From an uncultured Spartobacteria bacterium (GTDB lineage: Bacteria > Verrucomicrobiota > Verrucomicrobiia > Chthoniobacterales > Chthoniobacteraceae), in contig CAIYUV010000209.1 in NCBI GenBank assembly GCA_903929475.1, positions 1 through 32,199 of the forward strand: DNA of 32,199 nucleotides, in the 5' to 3' direction. The first letter of the stretch is position 1, and each line of letters opens with the position of its first letter. The notes below the pieces were generated by a model. The model made no database searches. It was not told where the DNA came from and saw only the letters and a program-made list of their open reading frames with translations. The position numbers and the translations under genes are program-made. This document shows, piece by piece, positions 15,193-22,935 of the stretch.

Positions 15193-16271
15193 GACGAGAG
15201 AGTTTTGCGCGCCAGCTCTGCGATGCGACCGGCAAAAGCGTGGATATCGCCATGCTGCCCGGCAGTGGCGCGTGCGGCGGTGCCCAGACGCGCCGCAAGT
15301 GTGGAGTCGGTGAGGATGCGGCGCACTGCGGATACGAGTGCGGCCGGGTTCCCGGCGGGGTAAAGCAACACGTTTTCTCCATCGCGGAGCGATGCGCGAT
15401 TCCAGAGTCCGGGGAAATCCGCGAGCACTACGGGGCAGCCACATGCCATCGCCTGCAACGTCACGCTCTGGCCGGATGGCTGGAGCGTTTTCAACACGGG
15501 CACGACCACGCAGGCGGCGCGCTGGTAGCGTTCACGCAGTGCAAGGTCGCTCAATTCCGCGCCCTGCCAGCTGCCGGGCCGGAGGCTTACATTTTCCGGT
15601 AGCGGCGAGGGTAGTATCCGGCGGGTGATGATTTCGATGGGCGCGCGAATTTCCGCAGCGGCGGCGAGCAGCGTGGTGTAGTCGCGTCGTCCGTCGTTGC
15701 CGATGGAGAGCACGCTTCCGTCCCGCGCTGTGTCAGGCGAGGGATGCCAGAAATTCAGGTCCACTCCGAACTGGTTCACGCTCACGGAATCCGCGCCGAG
15801 CGCGAAAAAGCGGCGGAACGGCTCCAACTCCGCGTCGCCGAAAAGCATGGTGTGGCTGGCGAGCAGCAGACGGCGTGAACGACGACGGCGGAGCCAGCCG
15901 TGATGGTAGTCCAGCGTGCCGGAATGGATGCCGAGCACGGGCGGGCGCATGTGCGCGGCAGCGGTGGCAAAGGCGAGATTTCCAGTGGTTGCCACAATGA
16001 CTTCGGAACATTCCAGCCGCCCACGTTCACGGCGCACGGCCTCGGCGAGACACGCGCTCGTTTTCACAGGCCGCCAGCGGAGCGGCGTGCATAGGTCGGT
16101 GATCTTTGCGGCAAGGGACGGGCGGGATTCGTCCACTTCGACATTTTTCACAGAGTGTCCGGCGCGCGCGAGTTCTATGGCACCATAGAAAAACTCGCTG
16201 GGCGCTTCACCGAGCTCCAGCAAGCGCTGGCGGGCGTTCCGGCCCGGCGTGAAGAGGAATGTAAAGTTCAT
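15189..16271 (-). CDS. GT4-like glycosyltransferase with altered EX7E motif
   Basis: 360 residues. Start ATG 16271 overlaps the upstream stop by 4 bases (ATGA). The N-terminus is MNFTFLFTPGRNARQRLLELGE, not the glycine-rich loop usual in GT4. The C-terminal donor domain is clearly GT4-like: VLSIGNDGRRDYTTLLAA, then LQPSGQSVTLQAMACGCPVVL, DGENVLLYPAGNPAALV. In the last motif both glutamates of EX7E are replaced (Q in LQAMACG, P/S at the first site), a variant I remember from some GQSV-type GT4 proteins, so it need not be inactive. It is the middle member of a five-gene coupled block (19129 down to 14410). Confidence 0.83.
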   Translation of the reverse strand: MNFTFLFTPGRNARQRLLELGEAPSEFFYGAIELARAGHSVKNVEVDESRPSLAAKITDLCTPLRWRPVKTSACLAEAVRRERGRLECSEVIVATTGNLAFATAAAHMRPPVLGIHSGTLDYHHGWLRRRRSRRLLLASHTMLFGDAELEPFRRFFALGADSVSVNQFGVDLNFWHPSPDTARDGSVLSIGNDGRRDYTTLLAAAAEIRAPIEIITRRILPSPLPENVSLRPGSWQGAELSDLALRERYQRAACVVVPVLKTLQPSGQSVTLQAMACGCPVVLADFPGLWNRASLRDGENVLLYPAGNPAALVSAVRRILTDSTLAARLGTAARATAGQHGDIHAFAGRIAELARKTLSS

Positions 16272-17119
16272 GACGGCCAGCCCTGCACCATGAAGTTTTT
16301 TTCGCCGAGCGTGCGGCGCATCGTGGCGTCCACGATTTTACGCGCGAGCCGCCCGAGCGGCGCGGGGCGGATGCGCGCGACGATTTCGCGGATGCGCAGT
16401 GAAAGCCAGTTGCGGTCGAGCGGGCCGTGCATCCGGCGTCCGATGTTTGCGATTTCGCGCATGCGCGCCCAGCCGCCGGTGTTTGATTTTGTCTCGCCGT
16501 AAACCCGCAGGCGCCCGACGGGGTCGGGTATGCCGATCACTGGCGCGATGCGTGCGAGCTTGAGGAGGAGTTCCCAGTCCATCGCGTAATGCGAGTTTTC
16601 ATCCAATCCGCCGACCTGCTGGAAAAGCGCGCGGCGAAAAAACATGGAGGGCTGCAAAACATAGAACGCACTGCGCAGCCGCCGCGCGTCGTAGGGCACA
16701 GCGGGAATGATTTTCACTGTGCGACCTTCGGGGTCCATCTTCTCCCCGGTGCCATACACCACGCCCGCGTCGGGCTGTGCGGCGAAGGCGCGCGCGATGG
16801 CGTCTAGCGCACCATCGTAAAGCAGATCATCGCTGTTGAGCCAGCCGACGATCTCTCCCGTGGCGAGCGCAACGCCTTTGTTGATCGCGTCGCTTTGCCC
16901 GCGGTCGCGTCCCGAGTGCCATTGGAAGCCGGGGCGCGGGCCCCATTCACGCAGCACCTCCACCGAGCCGTCCGTCGAGCCGCCGTCCATGACGATGTGT
17001 TCGTGCGCTGGATAGGTCTGAGCGGCCACGGAGGCGAGAGTCTCGCGCAGGTAGCGCGCCTGGTTGAAAGACGGCGTCACCACCGAGATGGTCGGCAAAC
17101 TCGTGGATTCGCTACGCAT
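16268..17119 (-). CDS. GT2-family glycosyltransferase, tandem copy 2
   Basis: 283 residues starting at ATG 17119, eight bases inside the end of the upstream GT2 gene (the two frames overlap over 17112-17119). GT-A motifs: ISVVTPSFNQARYLRETLAS, HIVMDGGSTDGS, the acidic motif WLNSDDLLYDG (93-103) and YAMDWELLLKLARIAP. The MDGGS and WLNSDD forms are also in the neighbouring GT2 gene, which indicates local gene duplication. These enzymes belong to the subgroup annotated as WcaA-like or rhamnosyl-type transferases; specificity unknown. No membrane helix. Confidence 0.87.
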   Translation of the reverse strand: MRSESTSLPTISVVTPSFNQARYLRETLASVAAQTYPAHEHIVMDGGSTDGSVEVLREWGPRPGFQWHSGRDRGQSDAINKGVALATGEIVGWLNSDDLLYDGALDAIARAFAAQPDAGVVYGTGEKMDPEGRTVKIIPAVPYDARRLRSAFYVLQPSMFFRRALFQQVGGLDENSHYAMDWELLLKLARIAPVIGIPDPVGRLRVYGETKSNTGGWARMREIANIGRRMHGPLDRNWLSLRIREIVARIRPAPLGRLARKIVDATMRRTLGEKNFMVQGWPS

Positions 17120-18023
17120 GACCCGGTTGCCCGCCCATGAACATCGCTGAGCAAAAACGCGCCTCGCGCGCGGTCATCCCTTCGGGCCACGCAAGCTTCC
17201 ACAAACGCGGGGTGAACAATTTTGCCAGCGTTCCCGCACCAGGAATTCGCGCCGCACGCCAGCGTTTTTCCATTGCTGCACGCCGTTCAAAATCCCCCCA
17301 TGTGCGCAACACCCATTCGTAGGCCCGCACAATTTCAGCAGGAGCGTGTCTCTGCGCGATGGATACGATTTCCTCCCGCCGCTTCGTGCCGCCGCTTCCG
17401 GTTTTGTGCGCTTCATGATGGCGGTAGGCGGAAAAAATTTCGCCCGACAGATCAAAAGGCGCGTGCTGTGCGGCGCGAATGAACCACTCCCAATCGAAGG
17501 TAAAACTCAGCGTCGCGTCGAGCGTTCCCGTTTTCTCCCAGAGCGCCCGTGTCCAAAACGTGCTCGGCTGCACGAGGTAGTCGAGAACGGCGAGCGTGGC
17601 GGAATCGTGCGCCCTTGGACGTGCGACTTTTGCCCAGCGCCCGCCCTCCTGAAAACACAAGCAGCCGCCATAAACGAGCCCCGGCTCCTTCACGCGCCCC
17701 GCGAAGTGCGCCGCGATGCGATGCAGTGTGCCGGGAAGAAAATAATCGTCGCTGTTCAGCCAGCACAGGATGTCGCCAGACGCCTGCGCAAAGCCCGCAT
17801 TAATCGCAGAGGCTTGCCCGCCGTCGCGCTCACTCACCCAGCCCGCGAGCCGACTTTCGTAGCGGCGGATGATATCCGCGCTGCCATCGCCGCTACCACC
17901 GTCCATGACGAAGTATTCGAGGTTCGGATAGCACTGGCCGAGCACGCTGAGGATCGTTTGTTCCAGGAATTGCGCCTGGTTGAACGACGGCGTGACAACC
18001 GTGATCCGTGGCGGCGCACTCAT
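17112..18023 (-). CDS. GT2-family glycosyltransferase, tandem copy 1
   Basis: 303 residues from ATG 18023 (ATGA overlap with the aminotransferase stop); the frame upstream adds an unsupported 12 residues. It shares with its neighbour TVVTPSFNQAQFLEQTILS, YFVMDGGSGDGSADII, and CWLNSDDYFLPGTL (88-101), and has FTFDWEWFIRAAQHAP in the place of the copy's AMDWELLLKL. The C-terminal region (YRHHEAHKTGSGG) also has a counterpart (YGETKSNTGG). The two proteins probably add two related sugars or carry out alternating steps. Stop is TAG at 17112-17114. Confidence 0.87.
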   Translation of the reverse strand: MSAPPRITVVTPSFNQAQFLEQTILSVLGQCYPNLEYFVMDGGSGDGSADIIRRYESRLAGWVSERDGGQASAINAGFAQASGDILCWLNSDDYFLPGTLHRIAAHFAGRVKEPGLVYGGCLCFQEGGRWAKVARPRAHDSATLAVLDYLVQPSTFWTRALWEKTGTLDATLSFTFDWEWFIRAAQHAPFDLSGEIFSAYRHHEAHKTGSGGTKRREEIVSIAQRHAPAEIVRAYEWVLRTWGDFERRAAMEKRWRAARIPGAGTLAKLFTPRLWKLAWPEGMTAREARFCSAMFMGGQPGHA

Positions 18024-19129
18024 GCGTTTTGCTCCAGCACGCTGCGCAGCGACGCGCACACGCGCTCCACGTCTTCGCGCGAGAGATGCGCGCCGGTGGG
18101 CAGATTCAGCCCGCGGCGAGAGAGGTCTTCGCCGACGGGCAGGGAGCCGGGCGCGGTGAGATGTGCATAAGTCGGCAGCAGATGCATCGGTGGAAATACC
18201 GGGCGTGTTTCGACGCCCTTCGCCAGCAGGGCGGTGCCAACGGCGTCGCGGTCAAACTTCGGCGCCAGCAGCGCCGTGAACATCCAGCATGCGTGATTCG
18301 CCCACTCCGCCTCGGGCTGCCATTCCACCACGTCACTGAGCCGCTCTTTATAGAGCGCAAACACCTCGCGCCGCCGTGCCAGATGCCATTCCAGTCGCTC
18401 GAGCTGCGCCACTCCGAGGGCTGCGGCGATATTCGTCATGCGATAATTGTAGCCGACGACGGGGAACCAGTATCGCCGCACGGGATCCATTCCCTGCCAG
18501 CAAAGCTGCCGCATTTTTTCGCGCAGCGGACCATCGTTCGTCACGCACATGCCACCCTCTCCCGTCGTTAGATTTTTGTTTCCGTAAAAAGAGAACGTCG
18601 CCACGTCGCCGAGGCTTCCAGCCCTTCGCCCGCGATACAATGCGCCATGCGCCTCCGCAGCGTCCTCCACGAGCGAGAGGCCGTGTTTTTTTGCGAGCGT
18701 CGCGAGCGCATCCATGTCCGCCGGTTGCCCGTAGAGGTGCACTGCGATGATCGCCTTTGTCCTCGCTGTGATTTTTCGCGCCACGTCTGCCGGATCCAGA
18801 TTCCACGTAGCGCGGTCGCTGTCTGCAAACACCGGCGTCGCCCCCACGTAATGCACCGCATTCGCTGTAGCGACAAACGTGATCGTCGGCACGATCACCT
18901 CATCCCCCGGTCCGATGCCCAGCGCCAGCAGCGCCACATGCAGCGCGACCGTCCCATTACAGCAAGCCACCGCGTGCCCGACTCCGCAATACGCCGCAAA
19001 CTCCTTCTCGAAGCGCGCAATGTATTTTCCATTCGAGGAAATCCAGCCAGTGTCCAGGCAGTCATTCACGTAGGCTTTTTCATTCCCGTTGAGGACAGGT
19101 GCTGCGATGGGGATGAAAGACGGGTTCAT
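18020..19129 (-). CDS. DegT/DnrJ/EryC1/StrS-family sugar aminotransferase
   Basis: 369 residues from ATG 19129. PLP-dependent features: the Schiff-base lysine K185 in FSFYGNKNLTTGEGG, D156 in EDAAEAHGA for the pyridine ring, the N-terminal GWISSNGKYIARFE and the CCNGTVALHVAL helix. The length and the EAHGA/GNKNLTTGEGG forms place it with perosamine synthetase-like (RfbE/Per) enzymes that make 4-amino-4,6-dideoxy sugars on nucleotide donors. This substrate call is inference. It is next but one to the N-formyltransferase gene, the usual partner that formylates the amino group. The 4,6-dehydratase that would supply the keto-sugar is not in the window. Confidence 0.9.
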   Translation of the reverse strand: MNPSFIPIAAPVLNGNEKAYVNDCLDTGWISSNGKYIARFEKEFAAYCGVGHAVACCNGTVALHVALLALGIGPGDEVIVPTITFVATANAVHYVGATPVFADSDRATWNLDPADVARKITARTKAIIAVHLYGQPADMDALATLAKKHGLSLVEDAAEAHGALYRGRRAGSLGDVATFSFYGNKNLTTGEGGMCVTNDGPLREKMRQLCWQGMDPVRRYWFPVVGYNYRMTNIAAALGVAQLERLEWHLARRREVFALYKERLSDVVEWQPEAEWANHACWMFTALLAPKFDRDAVGTALLAKGVETRPVFPPMHLLPTYAHLTAPGSLPVGEDLSRRGLNLPTGAHLSREDVERVCASLRSVLEQNA

Positions 19130-19213
19130 GGATGAAATGTGATGTGTCAGTGGTGCGCAATAAACCATCGCGCCGTCAAACAAGAGTTACCAGCGCGGCA
19201 GAGGACGGTTTTT
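19130..19213 (-). other. 84-base gap within the leftward polysaccharide run
   Basis: The largest gap inside the long leftward run, between the GT4 stop (19214) and the aminotransferase start (19129). On the minus strand it begins GTGAAAAAACCGTCC and is otherwise unremarkable. It could hold an internal promoter or a weak processing site. I see no clean -35/-10 pair or terminator. Confidence 0.3.
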
Positions 19214-20476
19214 TCACGCGCGCCGCTCTTTCATCCAATCCCAGGCAAGGAGCGCGGCGTCATCCGCGGCGAGTTGGAGCCCGGCGGCTTTGCGATAGGT
19301 GGCGCGGTAGGCGCGGGCGGTGCGCTCCCATGGGAAGTCTGCGAGGCGGCGCTGGCCGTTCGCTTTCAAATGTCCGCGATACGAGGCGTCGGTGCTCATT
19401 TTCTCCAACGCATGGGCGATGGCGGGAACTGAATACGGATCGAAAAGGTGGGCGGCATCTGCGGCCTGCTGCGGGAGCGATGTGACGGTGCTGCACGCGA
19501 CCGGGATGTTTTCCTGCCACGATTCCCAGACGGGACCGCTGGCGGCTTCAAAAAGGGTGGGCACGATCACGAATTGTGCCGAGCGATAGATGGCGCGGAG
19601 TTCTGAGAAGCTGACAGCACCGAGGAAGCGCACGCTGTTTGTGAGTTCGAGGCGGCGGAGTTCGGCTTCGACTTTCGTCCACTGCGGTTCGTATTTGTGA
19701 CCTGTGCAGATGAGCGGGACGGTGATGTTGCGCGCATCACGAAGGTGCGCGAGGGCGGCGAGGAGTCGCAGATGGTTTTTGTGCTCCCACGTGACTGCGG
19801 GGTAGAGGGCAAAGTTTTCTGGAAGGTTAAATTTTGCACGCGCAGCGGAAACCGCGTCCGTGGCGAGGGCGGCTGCGACGGTGGGCGGAGCCCACGGAAT
19901 GATTTGGATTTTGGACGCGGGAAGTGCGTATCGTGCGGCGATGTCATCGCGCATCCACTCGCTGGCAACAACGACAGTGTGCGCGATACGGCAGGCGACC
20001 GGGTAGAGGGCTTCGCGCTCGATGATCTGGCGCGGGACGAAAAACTGCGGGTGGTGGAGATGGAGGAGGTCGTGGGGATTGAAGACACTGGGGAGCGCGG
20101 TGACGTGGAAACGCTGCCACGGCCAGTGAATGACTTGCGCGCCGAGCGATTCGTAAAAGCCGTCGGAGCGCGTGACTTCGGGCCACTCGCGCATTTTTTC
20201 GCCGGTGATAAGGCGGAAAGCGCGGCCCGCCCATCGCTGGGCCGCGCGCCGCCATGCAGGACGGGGGTTTTGCGGGCGGTTGACAAGGCGTGTGTTGGGG
20301 CCTGCAAGCGGTTCGATCCATGCGCGATTTTCCGGATGGCAGATGAGCAAGTATTCCTCGGGGCCTCCGAGTTGGCCAAGGGCGTGGACGAGGCCGGAGA
20401 CGACACTCTGTGTGCCGCCAGCCTGAAGGCCGGGGGTGAGTTCGCAATTGATGGCGATGCGGAGAGGGTCAGTCAT
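19214..20476 (-). CDS. GT4-family glycosyltransferase
   Basis: 420 residues from ATG 20476, eight bases inside the end of the upstream formyltransferase gene. GT4 features: IAINCELTPGLQAGGTQSVVSGL (N-terminal glycine loop), VFNPHDLLHLHHPQFF, VVVASEWMRDDIAARY, ALYPAVTWEHKNHLRLL for the donor domain, and VPTLFEAASGPVWESWQENIPV for the EX7E region (E-X7-E kept as FEAASGPVWE). The FNPHD/LHLHHP and FEAASGPVWE forms recall the WbaZ-like mannosyltransferase subgroup (from memory). It is one of the longest glycosyltransferases in the cluster, with complete donor and acceptor domains. Confidence 0.88.
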   Translation of the reverse strand: MTDPLRIAINCELTPGLQAGGTQSVVSGLVHALGQLGGPEEYLLICHPENRAWIEPLAGPNTRLVNRPQNPRPAWRRAAQRWAGRAFRLITGEKMREWPEVTRSDGFYESLGAQVIHWPWQRFHVTALPSVFNPHDLLHLHHPQFFVPRQIIEREALYPVACRIAHTVVVASEWMRDDIAARYALPASKIQIIPWAPPTVAAALATDAVSAARAKFNLPENFALYPAVTWEHKNHLRLLAALAHLRDARNITVPLICTGHKYEPQWTKVEAELRRLELTNSVRFLGAVSFSELRAIYRSAQFVIVPTLFEAASGPVWESWQENIPVACSTVTSLPQQAADAAHLFDPYSVPAIAHALEKMSTDASYRGHLKANGQRRLADFPWERTARAYRATYRKAAGLQLAADDAALLAWDWMKERRA

Positions 20477-21119
20477 GGATGAAACGATGTCCGTGGAGTT
20501 CGATGAACGGGCGCCACTTTCCCATGGTGACGGCGCGAGTGCGACGTGCGATTTCCTCGCGGGTCATGCCGGGCGTGATGCGGTGGAGTTCTTCGAGTTG
20601 AGTTTTGCGGAAAGGCGGGCGCGTCCATGTCTCGCTGCTCACAGGTAGCGGGTCGTTGCGGACGATAGTGGAGATAATTTCGGAAAAGAGCGCGAGGAGC
20701 GCGTCGTGGGTTTTTTCGAGGAGGGAAGCGACGTCGCCGCAGGGCTGGATGGGGAATCGGCGGACTGCGACGATCGCACCGCTATCCACGCGCTGCTGCA
20801 TGTGGTGGCAGGTGACGCCGTAAGCCGCGGCGTTTTCATAGAGCGCGAAGTTGTAGCAGCCGAAGCCGGGATACTCGGGAGGGCCGGGATGAAAATTAAT
20901 CGCGGCTCCTGCTGCGCGAGCGAGCAGCGGCGCAGGGACGACCCAGCGCGAGAGATAGGAGATGATGAATTCCCCGGACCAATCCAGCAAGTGCGCGGGG
21001 AATGGCGTGCCCCACTCACCCATCGCGGCGGTGACGCCGGGAAAGTGCTCGCGGAGCAGCGCCAGCGCAAGTTCGCAGCGCGGGTCATTTTTTTTGCTGA
21101 GAAAGAGAACGGTAGACAT
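20469..21119 (-). CDS. Formyltransferase-family protein, probable nucleotide-sugar N-formyltransferase
   Basis: 216 residues. The formyltransferase catalytic set is present: N75 and H77 in INFHPGPPEYPGFG, and D112 in QQRVDSGAIVAV. The HPGPPEYPGFG version of the loop is usual for sugar-amine formyltransferases rather than methionyl-tRNA formyltransferase, which is also longer. It would use N10-formyltetrahydrofolate to formylate an amino sugar on a dTDP, GDP or UDP carrier. The C-terminal 60 residues (PPFRKTQLEELHRITPGMTREEI, RAVTMGKWRPFIELHGHRF) form a small extra part that may bind the sugar. The DegT aminotransferase two genes downstream fits this job. ATG 21119 is the only good start. Confidence 0.85.
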   Translation of the reverse strand: MSTVLFLSKKNDPRCELALALLREHFPGVTAAMGEWGTPFPAHLLDWSGEFIISYLSRWVVPAPLLARAAGAAINFHPGPPEYPGFGCYNFALYENAAAYGVTCHHMQQRVDSGAIVAVRRFPIQPCGDVASLLEKTHDALLALFSEIISTIVRNDPLPVSSETWTRPPFRKTQLEELHRITPGMTREEIARRTRAVTMGKWRPFIELHGHRFIHD

Positions 21120-21124
21120 GCGGG

Positions 21125-22027
21125 CTACGCGGGAACTTCGACAAGCGGGAGGTGTGCGATGAGCGCGGCGGCTTTTTCCGCGTCGAGAAAAGTGAGCGCG
21201 CCCTGCTCGTCGCGGGATTCACGAAACTGCGCGGGCGTGTAGCCTTGCGCAGCGGTCAGGCATGGAAGCGCTGCGGGGCGCAAATCGGAGCGGACAAAAA
21301 AAGCATTATTACCCGCGCCATTGGTGCCGACGAAGGCGTAGCCCTTCCGCGTGCCCAGCGAGACGAGCGCGGCAAGCGAGGCGCCCGCGTAGAGATTGGA
21401 AAAATGGGCGCGGCTGCGGACGAAATGAGGATCGTAGGGGATGGTCACGCGGCGCTCGGGGCCGAAGAGAGCGTTGTATTCGCAGACGACGATGGCCGGT
21501 TCGACGACGTTGACGGCCTCCCAGATCCAGTAGTCATTGCCATCAATATCCACGCTGAGAATTCCGATGGGCCCGCTGATGCCGTTCGACGCAATCAGGT
21601 CATTGATGTTTTCGCGCGTGATAAATGCGGCAGCGGCGGAGAGCTGGTGCCGCCAGTAAATTTCGTCGCGCGGGATGCGTGCGATATTTTTTTCCGAGCC
21701 GTCGAGCACGAGGCCGCTCCAGCCGCGCTGCGTGAGCAGAAAGCGCGTGTTCGCCTCGCTGTAGTCCTCGACTCCGAACTCGACGAAGACCTTTCGCGGC
21801 ACGGCGATGATGCGCGTCAACCAGTCCAGAATCCCGTCCTCGCCCCATTGTGAAAACACGCGGAACTCGGCGTCGCGCAATGTGGCCGGCGGATGCGCGG
21901 CCATCTGGCGGGACTCGATGCGCCCGAGTGTTTCGCGCAGACGTGTGTTTTCGCGTTCGAGCCGTGCGAGCCGTTCGGCGAGTGTGTCGAGCCGCAGTGC
22001 GCGGCGAAGTTTATCGAAGAGCGACAT
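21125..22027 (-). CDS. FkbM-like class I methyltransferase-fold protein with N-terminal coiled coil
   Basis: 300 residues. Residues 1-45 are a charged amphipathic helix (LFDKLRRALRLDTLAERLARLERENTRLRETL split by no Gly or Pro), probably a coiled coil. Then FSQWGEDGILDWL (58-70), the SAM-site-like FVEFGVED (81-88), SGLVLDGSEKNI and LSVDIDGNDYWIW follow. These are typical of FkbM-like proteins, which often O-methylate sugars but include members of unknown activity. The acidic DIDGND stretch fits the motif IV position. It overlaps by 17 bases the GT2-like gene upstream and leaves 5 bases to the formyltransferase start downstream. Confidence 0.75.
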   Translation of the reverse strand: MSLFDKLRRALRLDTLAERLARLERENTRLRETLGRIESRQMAAHPPATLRDAEFRVFSQWGEDGILDWLTRIIAVPRKVFVEFGVEDYSEANTRFLLTQRGWSGLVLDGSEKNIARIPRDEIYWRHQLSAAAAFITRENINDLIASNGISGPIGILSVDIDGNDYWIWEAVNVVEPAIVVCEYNALFGPERRVTIPYDPHFVRSRAHFSNLYAGASLAALVSLGTRKGYAFVGTNGAGNNAFFVRSDLRPAALPCLTAAQGYTPAQFRESRDEQGALTFLDAEKAAALIAHLPLVEVPA

Positions 22028-22919
22028 GGCTAGTTTGAAAAAATGCGCGCAAATGCCGGAGCAGCCCGCGTGGTTTTGGCGACGGTGTGTGGAGCCGTTC
22101 GCGCATCGCTACGCGGGCACCTGCGTGTGGTTCGACGGGAATATCACCCACCGCGATGCTCGCGGCGAGCCGGGAATTTGCGAAACGTTCATCGGGGGCG
22201 CAATGGGTGCCGCTGTGGTCGTGACCTATGTTTTCCACGAGTGACTGGCGCGGATGCAATGTCAGCCCGCCACGAAGAAAGATGCTTGCATACCATAGCA
22301 CTGCCCACGTTTTCAGCCGGCCCTCGATATTCAGGCGAAGCTGCTCGAAATAGTCGTAGCCGCCATCGAGATTGAAGCTATCGAGTTGTCCTGTTTTGCG
22401 GATGCGTTCCGCGAGCGACCGGGCGTCGGGCTCATAATCGGCCCACGCGCGCCGCCATGTCGCCCAGCCCCAGCTTGTCGTCGTCCGCATCAAAAATGTC
22501 TCCGGCAGTTCGGCGTCGAGCGGCGGCAGATAGCCTGCGACGGACATCACGCGCTCGTCGCCGGCATAGCGTTCGAGTGCTGCATTCATGTAGGCGAGAA
22601 AGCCGGGAGAAAGTTCGAGATCGTCTTCGAGGACGATGATGCTTTCACTTTCAGAAAGAAGCGCGCTGACTCCGCTGACGATGCTCACAGCGAGCCCGCA
22701 ATTCTCCGACGACTCACGCAGCTCGACTTCGCCGCACCACGCGCGCTCGCGGACGATGGCGCGCACTGCGGCAACTTTGCTTTCGTCGCCCGCGCGCGGG
22801 CCGTCGCTGAATACAACCAGCCTGCTTGATGAGGCTTGGGGATTTGCGGCGAGCGATTCGAGCGTCCGGCGTATGTGCGACGGACGTGCGTAGGTAAAAA
22901 GGGCGATGTTCGCAGGCAA
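22011..22919 (-). CDS. GT2-like glycosyltransferase (TTG start)
   Basis: 302 residues from a TTG at 22919, 16 bases past the upstream stop; in the longer frame the residues before LPANIALFTYARPSHI have no family sequence, and no ATG or GTG lies between. GT-A pieces are LVVFSDGPRAGDESKV, then SIIVLEDDLELSPGFL with the acidic EDD (98-100), AGYLPPLD, and TTTSWGWATWRRAW (146-159). The WGWATW motif and VLEDDLE are shared with a group of GT2-like proteins found next to methyltransferases and sulfotransferases in surface-glycan clusters. The fold is close to that of N-acetylglucosaminyltransferase I-type enzymes, but specificity is unknown. Confidence 0.78.
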   Translation of the reverse strand: MPANIALFTYARPSHIRRTLESLAANPQASSSRLVVFSDGPRAGDESKVAAVRAIVRERAWCGEVELRESSENCGLAVSIVSGVSALLSESESIIVLEDDLELSPGFLAYMNAALERYAGDERVMSVAGYLPPLDAELPETFLMRTTTSWGWATWRRAWADYEPDARSLAERIRKTGQLDSFNLDGGYDYFEQLRLNIEGRLKTWAVLWYASIFLRGGLTLHPRQSLVENIGHDHSGTHCAPDERFANSRLAASIAVGDIPVEPHAGARVAMRERLHTPSPKPRGLLRHLRAFFQTSHVALR

Positions 22920-22935
22920 ATGATGGAAGGCGGCG

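Noticed and set aside
18020-19129. DegT protein as a transcription regulator
   Set aside because: The PLP lysine (K185) and D156 are present and the context is nucleotide-sugar synthesis, so an aminotransferase is far more likely.
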